Source: Phytoseiulus persimilis (Eukaryota > Arthropoda > Arachnida > Mesostigmata > Phytoseiidae). From it: DNA of 64,000 bases. The notes under the pieces are model-generated. The model was not told where the DNA came from. It did not search any database and was given only the letters and a program-made list of their open reading frames with translations. The translations under genes and the position numbers were made by a program. Below, one piece after another: positions 37,801-48,468 of the stretch. The stretch is taken from the NCBI GenBank assembly GCA_037576195.1, contig CM075102.1, forward strand, positions 31,120,745 through 31,184,744, read 5' to 3'. Position 1 is the stretch's first letter. Each line of letters starts with the position of its first letter.

Positions 37801-40301
37801 TTCTCGAGACCCTCGTCTCGGCTTTCGTGGACGTATTCGATGAGTTCTTAAATCGTTGATTCCCCTTCTTTTCAGTTCTCTGATTGCCTGACCTACATGA
37901 CTCAAGTTCAATCAAGCTTGAACACTCTCAAGCTGAACCAAGAGCTTCCGTTCGACCATCTCACCGTGAAAGCAGACGAGAGCTACCCCAACGAATTCAG
38001 CGTTCTCACGCAGAAAAAGTCATTCACGTTGATAGCTCAGTGAGTATCATCGCCGCTTTGAGGCCCCTATTCGCGATGCTCGTTGTCGGAGTCGATTCCA
38101 ATTTCAAACTGCGATCACATCGTAGGAATACGGAAGAACGCCAAGAGTGGATCGATGCGATACAGCAAGCCGTTGACGTTTACCATCAAAAACGCCTGAC
38201 GTTCGCTGTAAATTCCGATGGAGCTGACGAAAAGGAGGATAGCGAAGTGAATCACGCTCCTGTGTGGACTCCGGACTCAAGAGTCACCATGTGTCAGATA
38301 TGCAGAGTATCTTTCACGACTTTCCGCCGGCGGCACCATTGCCGAAATTGTGGTAAGTACTCCGCGGCCCGTAGAGCCTTAGAGTCTGATCGATACGTCT
38401 CTCACGAAGCTATGAGCGTTTGCTTCTGCAACTGAAAGATATTCCCGGTTACAGGGATTGTGGTTTGTGGTGTGTGTTCGAAGCGCGAAGCTTGGTTACC
38501 GTATAATGGCGGCGCCTACGAGAGGGTTTGTGACACATGCGCTGTTAAACTACGTGAGTGTCTGAATTAAGCTTGGGAATCGTTCTTTCCCTCGGCGGAA
38601 ATCCCGTTCCTCCCATTATCGATAGATACTCCCGAAGTCTGAAGCTTTGGGGACCTAATGGAGCGTGCGACTTTCGTTTCCGAGTGGATTCACCGGGGTT
38701 CTTGTGGATGCCGGTCACCACAGTAGGCTTTGTGTCAAACTCCAACCATACGATGATTATCCACTAGAGTAATCTTCCAGCACGAGAAAGACTCAAATCA
38801 ACCGCAGGACTGCCTGTAATCACACCCGGCTCCCCCGAAGCCAACAAAGGGAATATTCTCTTTGTAAGTATAGGCGTCCCTGAATTTCGTTACTTATGTA
38901 TTGCACTCACGACGCTGAAGTCCTTTGTGACTTAATCTTCGCTTATCATTCAAAATAAGTCCCGAAAGGCGGTGATATGTCCAAAAGCTTGGTGATCCCA
39001 AGGTGACGAGAGAAACGACGTGATTCATGTTGAATATACCGTCTTTGACTCAACAGCGACGTTTCGTGACACGAGTCGACGATTCAAAGATAAAGGTGGG
39101 GCCGGCTGCGGATTGTTTCTGCGATGCATGAGTTTTCCCCTTTCGATGCACTGCCTCGGCTCGATTGATTTCTGGCAGTTCCTCTGGGACCATCAGTCGG
39201 TCGTGTGAGGGACGAAGTTCGGCGAGTGCGGTTTGCTAACGATTTCCCGGGTAGTCTGTTCCTGGGAGGAAAGCCAGTTTCTGTCTTGGAACGGACTTGA
39301 GCCCACCGCGGGAAGCGCGTTCAATATCTTCCCACTGTTCCGGCGAACATTCGCATCTCTTTGGTCAGTTCTTTCCAGTTCTATCGATTCTTGGGCAGCT
39401 TTCGGAGTAAAATTATTTCTTCCGCGAAATTCGACGACTTTCCTGTTTTCCCGTTCTCGTGGTAATCCATGGAAATACGGAATCCGGAAGAGGACCTTGG
39501 AGAGCCAGACGGCTCTTACCAGGCTGAGTTCCTTTGAAAACAGAGTCATGTCGAACACGTATTCTACATTGTATCGAGCAGGAACTTGGATCCAACGACG
39601 ATGGGTGCACCATGAGCGGATACCTCAAAATGTTCAAGAGAGGTTCTTGGAAACGTTATTGGTACGTGTTGAAAGAGCGAGTGCTATACGTCTACAAAGC
39701 GAGCAAGGATGTCGCTCCTGTCGACCAGATGGTTGTCCTCGGATTCGAAGTGGTCGATATCGAAGATGCAAAGAAAGTGAGTTGACGTTCAACTGTTACC
39801 ACTAGAGCCCGGGGGGTTAGGCATACACAATTGCACACCCTGCATCTATCCATGAGGAAGGATGAATAGATTGATAGCCGTTGGCCAGGTCCTACAGCTT
39901 CCTCGGCGATGGGGTGAGAGGTAATCGACGGATAATGCTTGAGCTACCGGGCTCTAGTCATTTTGAACGAAGGATTTGGGTGTGGACCCGTGCGGGACCG
40001 CAATGGTAGAACAGGACCAAACCTCCGATTCAATACCCTCCTCAATCCTTTCCAGAATGACCAGCTGGATCTCTGCTTCAAGCTACGACACCAAGGATTG
40101 GACGACATGGTTCTTTGCGCAGACGACGCCAATACCGCAGCTGAGTGAGTACATGAATCGATGAGAATTCGGGCTCGATACTCTCGGCTGCGCCCCAACG
40201 TGATCCGGTAAAAGGGGCTTGGAGGCTCCAAGATCAATAACTAATCTGGTCCTCTGATCCGCAGGTGGAAGCAGAAAATCCGAAGTGCCACTCAGATCTG
40301 A
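19890..40301 (+). CDS. FGD6: FGD6-like RhoGEF with DH, PH, FYVE and PH domains
   Basis: The N-terminal half is disordered. Exon 19890-20187 carries PKPPLPPKPQ-type SH3 ligands. Weaker exons lie at 20559-20733 and 21190-21309, with coding sequence from about 21640 to 22269 (PIPAKPPRPS). The firmest run is 23011-24939 (643 codons of charged repeats), 25050-25371, 25672-25899, 25978-26056, 27138-27387, 27504-27726, 28658-28821 and 31154-31407. The DH domain is 31495-31659, 31772-31915 and 32026-32223 (LKPVQRIPQYRLLL). The first PH domain is 32393-32467, 32603-32671 and 37876-38039, running into 38126. FYVE is 38126-38352 and 38455-38553 (RRRHHCRNCG, ERVCDTC). A linker, 38781-38863, leads to the second PH domain in 39582-39776, 40056-40144 and 40265-40301. 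Phases agree throughout the listed 3' exons. This order and the SPRC...KPVQRIPQYRLLL signature fit FGD5/FGD6. Family members activate Cdc42 at phosphoinositide-rich membranes and actin structures. An alternative is two genes: the frame can also stop at 28866-28868. Confidence 0.85.
28550..28567. repeat. GA dinucleotide microsatellite
   Basis: A run of about nine GA units lies in the intron just upstream of the FGD6-like exon at 28658. Confidence 0.8.
29054..29080. repeat. GACC/GACT tetranucleotide repeat
   Basis: GACCGACCGACTGACTGACC-type tetranucleotide iterations. A second patch with the same motif lies at 29248-29279. Both are in the 2.3-kb intron, or intergenic gap, between the proline-rich half and the GEF half of the FGD6-like locus. 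Confidence 0.8.
29248..29279. repeat. GACC/GACT tetranucleotide repeat, second patch
   Basis: CTGACCGACCGACCGACCGA followed by GACTCACTCAC. It has the same motif as the patch about 170 bp upstream. Confidence 0.8.
34511..34530. repeat. 20-bp direct repeat, left copy (flanks nested RNF217-like gene)
   Basis: CTCATGAATCATCGAGAACT. It matches the right copy at 36627-36646 in 19 of 20 positions, in the same orientation, with the nested gene lying between the two. Confidence 0.6.
34664..34669 (-). terminator. poly(A) signal for the RNF217-like gene
   Basis: TTTATT on + reads AATAAA on -, about 112 bp beyond the stop of the nested gene. It lies inside the segment bounded by the 20-bp direct repeats. 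Confidence 0.5.
34781..36494 (-). CDS. RNF217: RNF217-like RBR E3 ubiquitin ligase, nested antisense
   Basis: The firm exon is 35712-34781 (stop at the left end), about 310 residues. It holds RING1 from CEICFSEENKSKRRECCG, an IBR with CPRC...CPHCFLVWCFRCD, and RING2 with CPRCKIYIQRASGCDHMNC. The cysteine in GCDHM sits where the RBR catalytic cysteine is expected. The segment RHMKFFGDHFSELSVFGCKY, followed by a hydrophobic helix (LVAIPLAGIGALCGLTVVAL), is diagnostic of RNF217 rather than other RBR ligases. It implies a C-terminal membrane anchor with the RBR facing the cytosol. Two upstream exons are proposed from phase: 36494-36266 (starts MSAQEHLEIDPDAHSSNESF) and 35911-35798 (a serine-rich run). 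The total would be about 424 residues. RBR ligases take ubiquitin from an E2 onto the RING2 cysteine before transfer. The gene lies entirely inside one FGD6-like intron, on the opposite strand. Confidence 0.85.
36627..36646. repeat. 20-bp direct repeat, right copy (flanks nested RNF217-like gene)
   Basis: CTCACGAATCATCGAGAACT, one mismatch from 34511-34530. It lies about 130 bp upstream of the proposed RNF217-like start codon. Confidence 0.6.
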
Positions 40302-41626
40302 ACTCCGGAAACCAACCCATCCTCCGATATATTGTACATAGGGATTCTCGAACTCGGACAGCCGTCCATATCCTGTCCGGTCTTCACTATTTATTTGAAT
40401 CAGGCGGGAAGTTATAATTAAGATTCGGGCGGATCGTCAGTTGATTACAGTCTCATCAGTAGGTTCTCTTTTCCCAAAGATCTTACGAGTCCCGTCGCCC
40501 CGCCCTCTGAATCACATTCACCACCTGACGCGAACGCGAGAGAAAGCGGACTCTGAATATGAAACTCGACTATGGAGTCATCGTAGGTAAACCTTAGAAT
40601 CAGCAGACCCTTGGGTTCGGTTATGGGACGAAAGAGAGATTAACTCTTCAAGAGTCCGACGATGAATGAGTTGTTCATGAATAGTCCCATGATGTTTATA
40701 GTGATTCGTCTCAAATAAAAATTGACGTGTTTTGCCGGAACCAGTCTTCTATCTGTCTCACTTGACCGCTTCCGGCGCGAGGTCGGCCATCCTTGCTCTC
40801 GTTTTCGCATTCTGGAGCCGTCTCCGGAGCCGCGGTACGCTTTCCGACGTTGTCACGAGATCCAAGGGGGTTGAGCAGTCCCGGTGTACATGGCTTTCCT
40901 ATCCGCGGACTCTCATGTGCTCTGGAACGATTGTGAAGGTTCCTCATAGATTCGGATGCAGCTATTCCCATTGATCTGCTTCCCGACATGGAGCGGAACC
41001 GAGTTCGCCAGGGACGCCAAGCACACAACAGAGATCCACATTGTTTCTATTATGCAATTTCGACGTTGATTATGGAGCGAAACCTTTCCGTGCGGCTTTT
41101 GTTGCTGCCCAGTGATGTCAAACGAATTTTCTGTAAAAACTCCCTCTCTGACGCAGACTGTTGGCAACGATTCTGACTAATGGCTCTCATCATAGTTCCC
41201 TCTGCTCGAACCTCGTTGACTGTGCATCGCGAGACGAACTCTAGGGGCTGAAAAACGGTCGTATTGCATCAATGTCGATTCGGGAACAACTTCTCACCCG
41301 TAACGGAGAACCGCGGAGCCGAGAATGAGTTTTTGAAAATTCATATGAGCTCTCTCCTGCAGGGAATGGGGTCTGTTGGATCAAAATCAAAGGAAGTCGA
41401 CGTTGATCTGAGGATTCGAGATACATTTCACGCGATGCGCACCATGACCACGGGGTCGTCTCCGACATGGAGTGTCGAGCTCACACTCTTCGTATGGTGT
41501 CATGTTTTCGATGACGTCACGGAACAAATGCTTCATTCAAAGTGTCACTTTGAAAAGGCATCCGGTTGGTGTACATCTAAACTTCTGCCAGCGCGAGCGC
41601 CATTCCGTCGCGATCTCTGCAACCAG
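40302..41626. other. FGD6-like 3' UTR and intergenic DNA
   Basis: No coding exon is supported. The start of the CAP gene at 41627 is preceded by an open frame running back to 41264. That upstream part lacks family resemblance, while the ATG at 41627 opens directly on a signal peptide, so I treat 41264-41626 as 5' untranslated. Confidence 0.45.
40714..40719 (+). terminator. poly(A) signal for the FGD6-like gene
   Basis: AATAAA in TCAAATAAAAATTG, about 410 bp after the TGA at 40299-40301. Confidence 0.55.
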
Positions 41627-42784
41627 ATGGCACGGAGCAGGTTTCTATCCCTTGTGATTTTGCTCATCTTCGAAGAGGCCTTCGTCTCAAGCCAGTGCCC
41701 CAAGAAAGACATCAAGTGCACTTACCCTGTTCTTAAGGAGTTCGATCCTTCGGGAAAGCAGCTGTTGGGACATGCATCCTGCATCAGGAAAGAATGTCCA
41801 AATGTTGTCGAACACGATAACGGAGAATCCAAACAAATCGTGTTGACGATCCACAATGAATACCGGCGCCTCATAGCACTTGGAGATGACGCGCACTTCA
41901 GGAGGAGAGCTCGATCGAGTCAAGGAGCGGGGAATATGCTGCAACTGGTGTGGGACGACAATCTGGCCGACAACGCCATCAAATGGGCCTTTCAACTTTG
42001 CATGGACAGAGGTCAGTGACTCCGTGAGCCCAGTTCTGCCTCAATGTACTTCCGATCGAGTCCAATCCTTCGCTCACCACATCGGTTCGCCTTCATGGTG
42101 GGCATACTTCCGTGATCCAGTGATCCCGGAAGAAATCCTCTCCAGGAATGTTCCTCGAGTTGATTCTCGATCTAACCTATTTTCTGCTCCCATTAGGTAG
42201 GCCCACGGGTCGCTTATGGCGTCATGACACGTTGAAGTGTCGCAGCACCGATCAGTTCGACAACGTGGGTCAGTCTCTTTTTTGGGTGCATGACGCTCAA
42301 GGGGCCATGAACTGGAAGCATGCCATTGGTTCTTGGTTCAATCAGCGCTTCAACGTAGTGGAGCATCAGCTACACCAGCCTCCGGGACTGTACACGAACG
42401 TCACCGAGTTCCTTCAACTGATCTGGGCAGATACTTTCAAGGTGACCATTGGGAGCTTGTCATACTCACTACTCGACCAGACTGTGGGATCTCGCTGAGT
42501 CTGGATCGGAATGGAATTATTCACCACTTTCATTCTTCTCTCAGGTCGGATGCGGCTATCTGAAAGCAACATTTGACAATCCGGTCGACCCCGTGAGTCG
42601 CTACGTACAATCGATATACGTCTGTAATTATGGCCCACAAGGGAACCGACCTTGGCAGTATGTGTATCGAGTAGGGCGTGCTGCTTCCAACTGCCCCATC
42701 GGATCTTCTCCCAGTAGCGATTACAAAGGACTCTGTAAAGTGTACGATGAGGATCTGGTTCGAGAAAGTAACGGGAACTACTGA
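41627..42784 (+). CDS. secreted CAP/antigen-5-like protein
   Basis: Three exons: 41627-42011 (GTCAGT donor), 42197-42441 and 42545-42784 (TGA), coding for 289 residues. The N-terminus (MARSRFLSLVILLIFEEAFV, then SSQC) is a clear signal peptide. CAP-family landmarks appear in order: IHNEYR near residue 75, LVWDDNLADNAIKWAFQLC around 105-125, NVGQSLFW, then FLQLIWADTFKVGCGY and YVCNYGPQGN. These match the antigen-5/venom-allergen group of insects and arachnids, so the protein should be extracellular and held by several disulfides. The family's usual HxTQ histidine position reads EFLQ here and the GEN-type glutamate is glutamine (NVGQ), so the classical tetrad looks incomplete. Many arthropod CAP proteins are salivary, venom or cuticle products; the tissue cannot be read from sequence. 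Confidence 0.85.
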
Positions 42785-43410
42785 CTCTGACCGAGAAGTT
42801 TGAAAGCTCGTCCCAGCCAGGCACGTCTGATTGGACCGTGGATCCGTCGCTTCTTCCAGGCCACATCTACCAAACTCATGAATCCTGTCGTAGATCCTCG
42901 AGGAGCCTTGCGTACAAGGAGCTATTTCATTGGAGCGACTCGTTTCCCCCAACGGCATACCATACGTGTTTCCGATCGATGACCATTCGACCATTGTAGA
43001 GATGCGCAGCGGGGCTCTATCATCTAGGATTTGATGGGTCAGTCACCACTCGCTCTTCGAAGAAAGAACAAAACAACAGAAATAGATTTCAAAATATTTT
43101 ATTTCGAGCTCTGTTGGATGGAATTCCAGAAATATAAACTGTATTTCAATCTGTACACATTTACAAACAAGAACGCTCACTAGATATATGACGAGCAAGT
43201 ACTGTCTCAAAAACGAACCTATCACAAATTTTTCGGAAAAATCCTTTCCTTTATTCAAGCCGCGTTCGCCTCGGGTCGTAAGATGTGCCTACATGACGTT
43301 TCGAGCAGGGAAATCTCAATATACAAGTTTCTTACAAGTGATATGTACATACTAGCTTCACCAGAAGCATTGTTAGCGACATTGAGCGGATCCACGAATG
43401 TCGATGACTA
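42785..43410. other. CAP 3' UTR and AT-rich stretch
   Basis: No coding sequence is supported. AT-rich DNA at 43080-43260 contains TTTATT at 43098-43103 and 43250-43255, each AATAAA on the - strand. This would fit the 3' end of a - strand transcript ending after 43411. An ATATAAA near 43132 may serve the CAP gene. Confidence 0.4.
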
Positions 43411-43511
43411 ATGCTTGCGTCTGTAGACTCCGCTTATCTCGTCACACGCCAGTGCACGAGATGTCAGCTCGCTCACGATATCAGCCTCCGAATCGTCGCT
43501 CGAGGCATTTT
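43411..43511 (-). CDS. possible terminal exon of a - strand gene
   Basis: The - strand reads NASSDDSEADIVSELTSRAL and then ACDEISGVYRRKH before TAG at 43413-43411. The acidic helical composition and a downstream - strand AATAAA at 43255-43250 suggest a real C-terminus. I could not find a well-phased upstream exon. It might be an alternative last exon of the RBM33-like gene, a separate small gene, or chance. Confidence 0.3.
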
Positions 43512-44271
43512 TGCCTCAAAACCTCACCACCGCTTCTTGCCAAAAGGAGCTTACGGAAGATCAGTTAAAGCCTACAGGGATCGAGAGTCAGTAGGAGAAA
43601 TCATCCCAATCTTTCGATCCTGGGGTTTCCCGTTCAGATGTCTTGAAGCATCTCACAAACTTTCTACGACCTGGAGTGTTACAGAAAAGAAAATGAACTA
43701 TTGCTAGATGATGAGATGTATTGAGAACTAGAGTGAACCGTATTCTTGTTCGAGTTCCTCTCTCCCACCGATGAATGTGAACAACCTTTGACTACATCGA
43801 ATGCATGCATATATTCATTGAAAGAAGATATTGATAGCTCTCCAGGGGCGATTTTCTGATGCCGATAAGTCACGCGGGCAAAGCGACCCGAGTCTGCGCA
43901 GATATTTGGATCGCCAACTTGATTTTGCACACTAAGTCAACTTCAAGAGCGAACCATACCAGAGACGTGAGGTACGATGATAGCGATGCCACAGTAACAC
44001 AATCGGTGCTCGAGCTCCGGCTCGGGTGTATCAACATCGTGCTGGTTCGAGGATGAGGAGATCATAGCGATGACTTGAGTGCACTCGGCGTTGGGACCGA
44101 CACAGAGGAGACACAGAGAGACCTACACTGAATATCGCAAGCTCCATCATGGTCTCCTGCGTAACACACGGGGAAGCTACACCATTGCTTCCTCGCCGCA
44201 TTTCACTCTTCCCGTGGTTTCGAGGAACTCTGTAGTCCGTCGAGCTATCAGTCTGGTTCGAAGTTGAACAT

Positions 44272-47209
44272 TTATCGAGCTCCTTCGGTTCGTCGCTTGG
44301 CAAGTTCGATGGCATACGTTGTGTCGAGAATGTGTGAACCCACCGTAAACTTGGGGTGGTGTCGGCAGAAATCGGCGGCATCCGCTGGATTGCGGAAGAA
44401 GACGAACGCGGCATGCTTTTCTCGGATAATGCGAATTCGCTGAAATTCGGACAAACGAGCGAGTTTGATTGAGAGTCGCATATCGTGTGCCCTGGTTTCG
44501 GAAATCTGACTCCGCGAAATCATCTTGCTGGAATATATGAAGTGTTTTGAAAATCATGTAGCCTACCTCAATGAAGAAGTTTTCGAAAGCAAGCTTCAGG
44601 GTGCGCTCATCAAGCTGATCCTCAATCCTATGCAGGATAACCTGACGACTTTGTTTTTGCTCCTTGGTTTCCTGGTCCTGAGTTTGCACGCCCGTTGGCT
44701 GTTGGTCTTTTTCTAGCTTCTCACGGGCGGCTTGTCTTCGACGCTCCTCTTTCATTTTCAAGATCTTCTCGCGTTCCTTCTTCTGTTGCATGACTTGGAG
44801 TTCGTACTCGTCTGGAAGAGTCCAGAGAACACATACATATAGTATAGGTCGACGACCTCCGTCTGAAGCACCCTTAGGTAAAGATGTGATCATCTCCTGA
44901 CGAAAAAAATAACGCCAACCTGGCTCCTTTTTGGGTTTTGTGCTGAAGTCTTCGCGCAGCGGACGTCGTTCTCTATGATGATCTCTGGTATATTCACGTT
45001 CTCGCGGCTCTCTTTCGTATTCCCTCGAGTGATCTCTATGATCTCTCCGAGATTTGTAGTCACGTTCTCTCGATCGCGACCGCTCACGGTTGTGTTGAGG
45101 ACTCCGATGTCGGGGCGGACTCCGCCAAGATGATGGGGGAGATCCGTAACCACTCTGATGAGTCTGCAATATCAAAATGCAATTTTCTCTTCGGAAGGTA
45201 TCGGTATCACTGAGACATGAAACACCTCTTTCCTTCTGATCGGAGGGCACTTCCGAGATGACGTCGCTAAGAGCTACGGCTGTCTTTCGAGTTTCACACT
45301 CAAGCAAATCTGAGTAACAAATAAAACTCGAACAACCACGTCTGACCACAGCGACGAGATTTCAGACATCTTCAAAGTCGAAGTTCGGGGCTTATGAATC
45401 TCAGGAGAGACACGGTACTTTCTTTTTCGACACAGGGTTCGCAGACGACTGTTCGATGACATGGTTCGAAAGCGAGTTGTCGCTCTCTGGACTCATTATA
45501 ATCCTCTCAGAGTTACCATTCCACTCACCCCAATCATAGGCGGAGGGACCGTCGGGTCAAACATGGGCGGGTATCCTCCAACGTTCGGCGGCGGCGGTCG
45601 GAAGTTCTTGTTGATATAAATTTTCTGTCCTTTATGCTGCGCCAGTACCATCGGCGGAGGCTGATGTCTCACCATAGGTGGCGGATGTGACATCATCGGG
45701 GGAGGTGGGATGTTTAGGGGAGGAGGGGGAGGAAACGACGGAGGCATGTTATGCGCCGGCGGAGGCGGCATTCCGAATCCCGGAGGGGGAACATTCATGT
45801 TTGGCGGTGGCAGAAGCGGCGGACAAGGAGCTTGAGGCGGTGGATACGGCATCCTCGGTGGAGGTGGCATCCCGTTAGGCGGGGGCATGAAATTCGGAGG
45901 CGGCAGCATCGGAACGTTTGGTGGTACCGGAGGTGGTGGCACCGGTCTTGGATGCCCGATATGCCCGGGATGACCTGGATGCTGAGGATATCCATGGACA
46001 CGTTGCAATAGAGGACGAGTGTGCCTCGGCCGTGGCGGACCATCCCTCATGCCTCGAGGTCCGTAAGGTCGCGGTCTTTCGTGCCTAAACCGTCCCCCCG
46101 GCCCTGGACCTCCAGGACCGCAGACGCCTCGACCCCTTCCACTCCTCAAACCAGATGTGTGATGCATTCCGATAATGGGGATTTCAACGTGCTCGAGAGA
46201 TTCTGGGATTCCGTTACGATTTTTCCCTCCTCGCGTGGAAATCACGCGTTCCTGCTGGAATCTACTCCTGCCGGATTTTTGTTCCTCTTCGTCTTCATCA
46301 TCATCCCGGTCCCTTTCTCGGATCCGATCTTGATTGACCACAACCTGAGGAATCAGAAGTGGTTGGGATCACAGCTCGTGCTTCGATATGTTTGACTTCC
46401 CAGGTCATGCTACGTATGAACCGGGAACGCGACACGCATGGGATCCGCATCATACTCCATTTGGTTGGCCCTCCGATCCGGCTCATGCGTATCCGTCGCA
46501 GAACCCAGAAATCACTTTCCAAGCCGGTGGAAGTTCAGGTTGCCTTTTACGTGCATCGCTGTTTCGGTTTCGCGAGAACCCCGACTGTCACTGACATTAT
46601 TTCGTCTGATTCAAATCACAGATATGAAAAACTCACTTGTACGTCACCGCCGTCATCATCTGATTCTGAACACGGCTCTTCGGTTAATGTACTCGTCTCT
46701 GGTTCAGCTTCTGGCTTCGGGTCAGCTTGGGGGAGTTTCATTTCCTCCGACGCGTGGGTGTCACTGTGTTTTTCGCTCTTTTCTGTGGCAATCTCTTGGG
46801 ATCCCGCGGTCTCTTCCGTGCCCAGGAGATCATCTTCACCTCCCAGCAACAAGGTGTCATCGTCAAAGTCTTCCTGCGAACACATACACTTCTCCGTTAT
46901 TGTTCTGATAGGTTACAGACTCATGCTGGGAAGCCGAGTCTCTGTAGAAGGAGGGAGGAAGTCAGCATCGCATCCTCATACGCCGATCATACCTTGAGTA
47001 ATAGTCCATCATCTTCTGCCAGGAGCTCGTCCTCTTTGATTGAGCTGTGGAGGAAGCATCATACTTTCAGGGAGGGACTGTGGCTGAGGAATTGTTCCCG
47101 TGGAATGGGAGCTCTCAATGCAGTAAGACTTCGAACGAAAGGAGGCATGCGAGCCCGAGTGATCATTTGACCGCTCGGTCAAATTGAATCGTTCACCCTC
47201 GCGGCTCAT
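44272..47209 (-). CDS. RBM33-like RNA-binding protein
   Basis: Seven exons in transcript order: 47209-47172 (starts MSREGERFNLTE; GTCAAA donor), 47044-46993, 46873-46637, 46344-45529, 45163-44920, 44811-44567 and 44523-44272. They sum to 627 codons plus stop, and every junction is phase-compatible. The N-terminus is acidic with DELLAEDDGLLLK and DDTLLLGGEDDLLG repeats. The middle is RG-rich, then a proline tract with many PPPP runs, then an RS/RD/RE-rich segment (ERSRSRERDYKSRR). A basic coiled coil (MQQKKEREKILKMKEERRRQ) leads to a C-terminal RRM-like fold whose beta strands include QVILHRIEDQ and HAAFVFFRNPADAADFCRHH. This order, with its twin acidic DDLL boxes and a single C-terminal RRM, recalls vertebrate RBM33, a nuclear RNA-processing factor. 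The family name is inferred. The last acceptor is a tandem CAGCAAG, and only use of the second AG keeps the frame. Confidence 0.7.
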
Positions 47210-47293
47210 GATTGGTTGGGTTCTCGGACACAATAGTTGCTCGTAACGAGACAAGAACGCTGGTATTCCAGAGTTTAGAATGCAACCGAACCA
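47210..47293. promoter_or_regulatory. 84-bp divergent start-codon spacer (probable bidirectional promoter)
   Basis: The - strand RBM33-like ATG (47209-47207) and a + strand ATG (47294) point away from each other with 84 bp between them. A CCAAT motif on the - strand abuts the RBM33-like start. No TATA box is evident. Transcription starts may lie inside the opposing first exons. Confidence 0.4.
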
Positions 47294-47440
47294 ATGAAAC
47301 TAGGAAAGCCCGAAGAAAGGTACGTATTGCACGTGGAGAACCGTTTCGGTTTGCTTCAGAGGTTGCATCAGTTGCTTCTAAGATTAAACGAATCGCTTCA
47401 ATCCATCGACACCCCTCCTTCCAGCTCACCTCATCTTGCC
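47294..47440 (+). CDS. probable first coding exon of an unidentified gene
   Basis: An ATG opens 49 codons starting MKLGKPEERYVLHVENRFGL, continuing LQRLHQLLLRLNESL and ending at a GTAAGT donor in phase 0. The peptide is amphipathic and helical, with no signal peptide. I could not match its phase to the exon at 48105, so the partner exons are unknown. The open frame continuing beyond the donor is probably intron. Confidence 0.4.
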
Positions 47441-48104
47441 GTAAGTCGCCTTCGTTTAGCAAGATTCTCACTTGCTTCGAGTTGTCGACTCAAGGCTCAA
47501 ATCTGGAAAACAGGAGAGCTCAGCACCGTAGCTCCCGAACACAACGATCCTTCGAGCGAACTGGATGGAACCGGACTTGGACCCGGAATAGTTCAAGTTT
47601 ATCAACCGCGTCTACCGAATAAACGAAATGAGCAGCTGATCATTGGCATTGCTTGCATTTTGCGTGCATGGCTCTCTCGCCGAAGATTTGTTGCTGAAAG
47701 TCGCGGCGAAACAAACCGTCTCGGAATCGAATCGGCAGCCAGGAGTCAACAACGCACGGTCCATCACGAGGAAGCCTTTAGACGCCCGGCGCGGCTGCAG
47801 TGCTTGAAAAGACGCGCCAAGTTTAGACCCAATAACGAAGTTGTTTCCGAAACACGCCTTACAGCACAGACTCCAAGTTCCCTTGGGAACAATCTCGAGA
47901 TTAGCGCGGAACTTCGTCTTCGGAAGCATCTCCTCGTTCAGTTTGCACGCGGAATTTCACGAGGTTTCGAAGTGATGAATCCTTCTCCGGAGTCAATTGG
48001 ATGCTCTCTGGTGAAAATCAAAGTCAGCTGAGAGGCATTTCCCGAGAATCGAGATAGTCTCCGAAGAGGATATTCCAGGGTCCCTCCCTCAATGATCAAA
48101 CAAA

Positions 48105-48468
48105 ATGCTCAGGACGGAGACGGACACGGATGCGCTGCGGAAACGACGGGGAACAAGGATTCTGGAGCTGTTCATACAGGGCATCGAACTCGAAACCGAG
48201 ATGCCTGGGCTGACAGAGAGAGGTCTGAAGATCTTTCCCAAAGGGACCTACCAGCTTTTTCAGTCAGTGTCCTACCTCGCTGAACATTCTCAAACATATG
48301 ATGCGCGTTTCTTGAGGATAGCTCTGAAATCATGTCCGGACCACGAAGTCAGTGAATGAACACGTCTGGACCGCAAATGTCTATTCGTAGCTGATTGCAT
48401 CTGTAGCGAACCAGTGCGTGAAATTGACCACCAACCTCCTGAGAAAGACGCAGGCTCCAGGGCGCTAA
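48105..48468 (+). CDS. small unidentified helical protein (or C-terminal exons)
   Basis: Exons 48105-48347 and 48391-48468 encode 106 residues if translation starts at the ATG in CAAAATGC. The first exon contains TRILELFIQGIELETEMPGL and TYQLFQSVSYLAEHSQTYDA. The second contains LIASVANQCVKLTTNLLRKT and ends with TAA. The intron is only 43 bp with a GTCAGT donor and TTCGTAG acceptor. The product looks all-helical, cytosolic and lacks low complexity. I do not recognise the family. An alternative reading uses the CTCAG just after this ATG as an acceptor, making these the last two exons of the gene that begins at 47294. That needs an intermediate exon I did not find. Confidence 0.5.
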
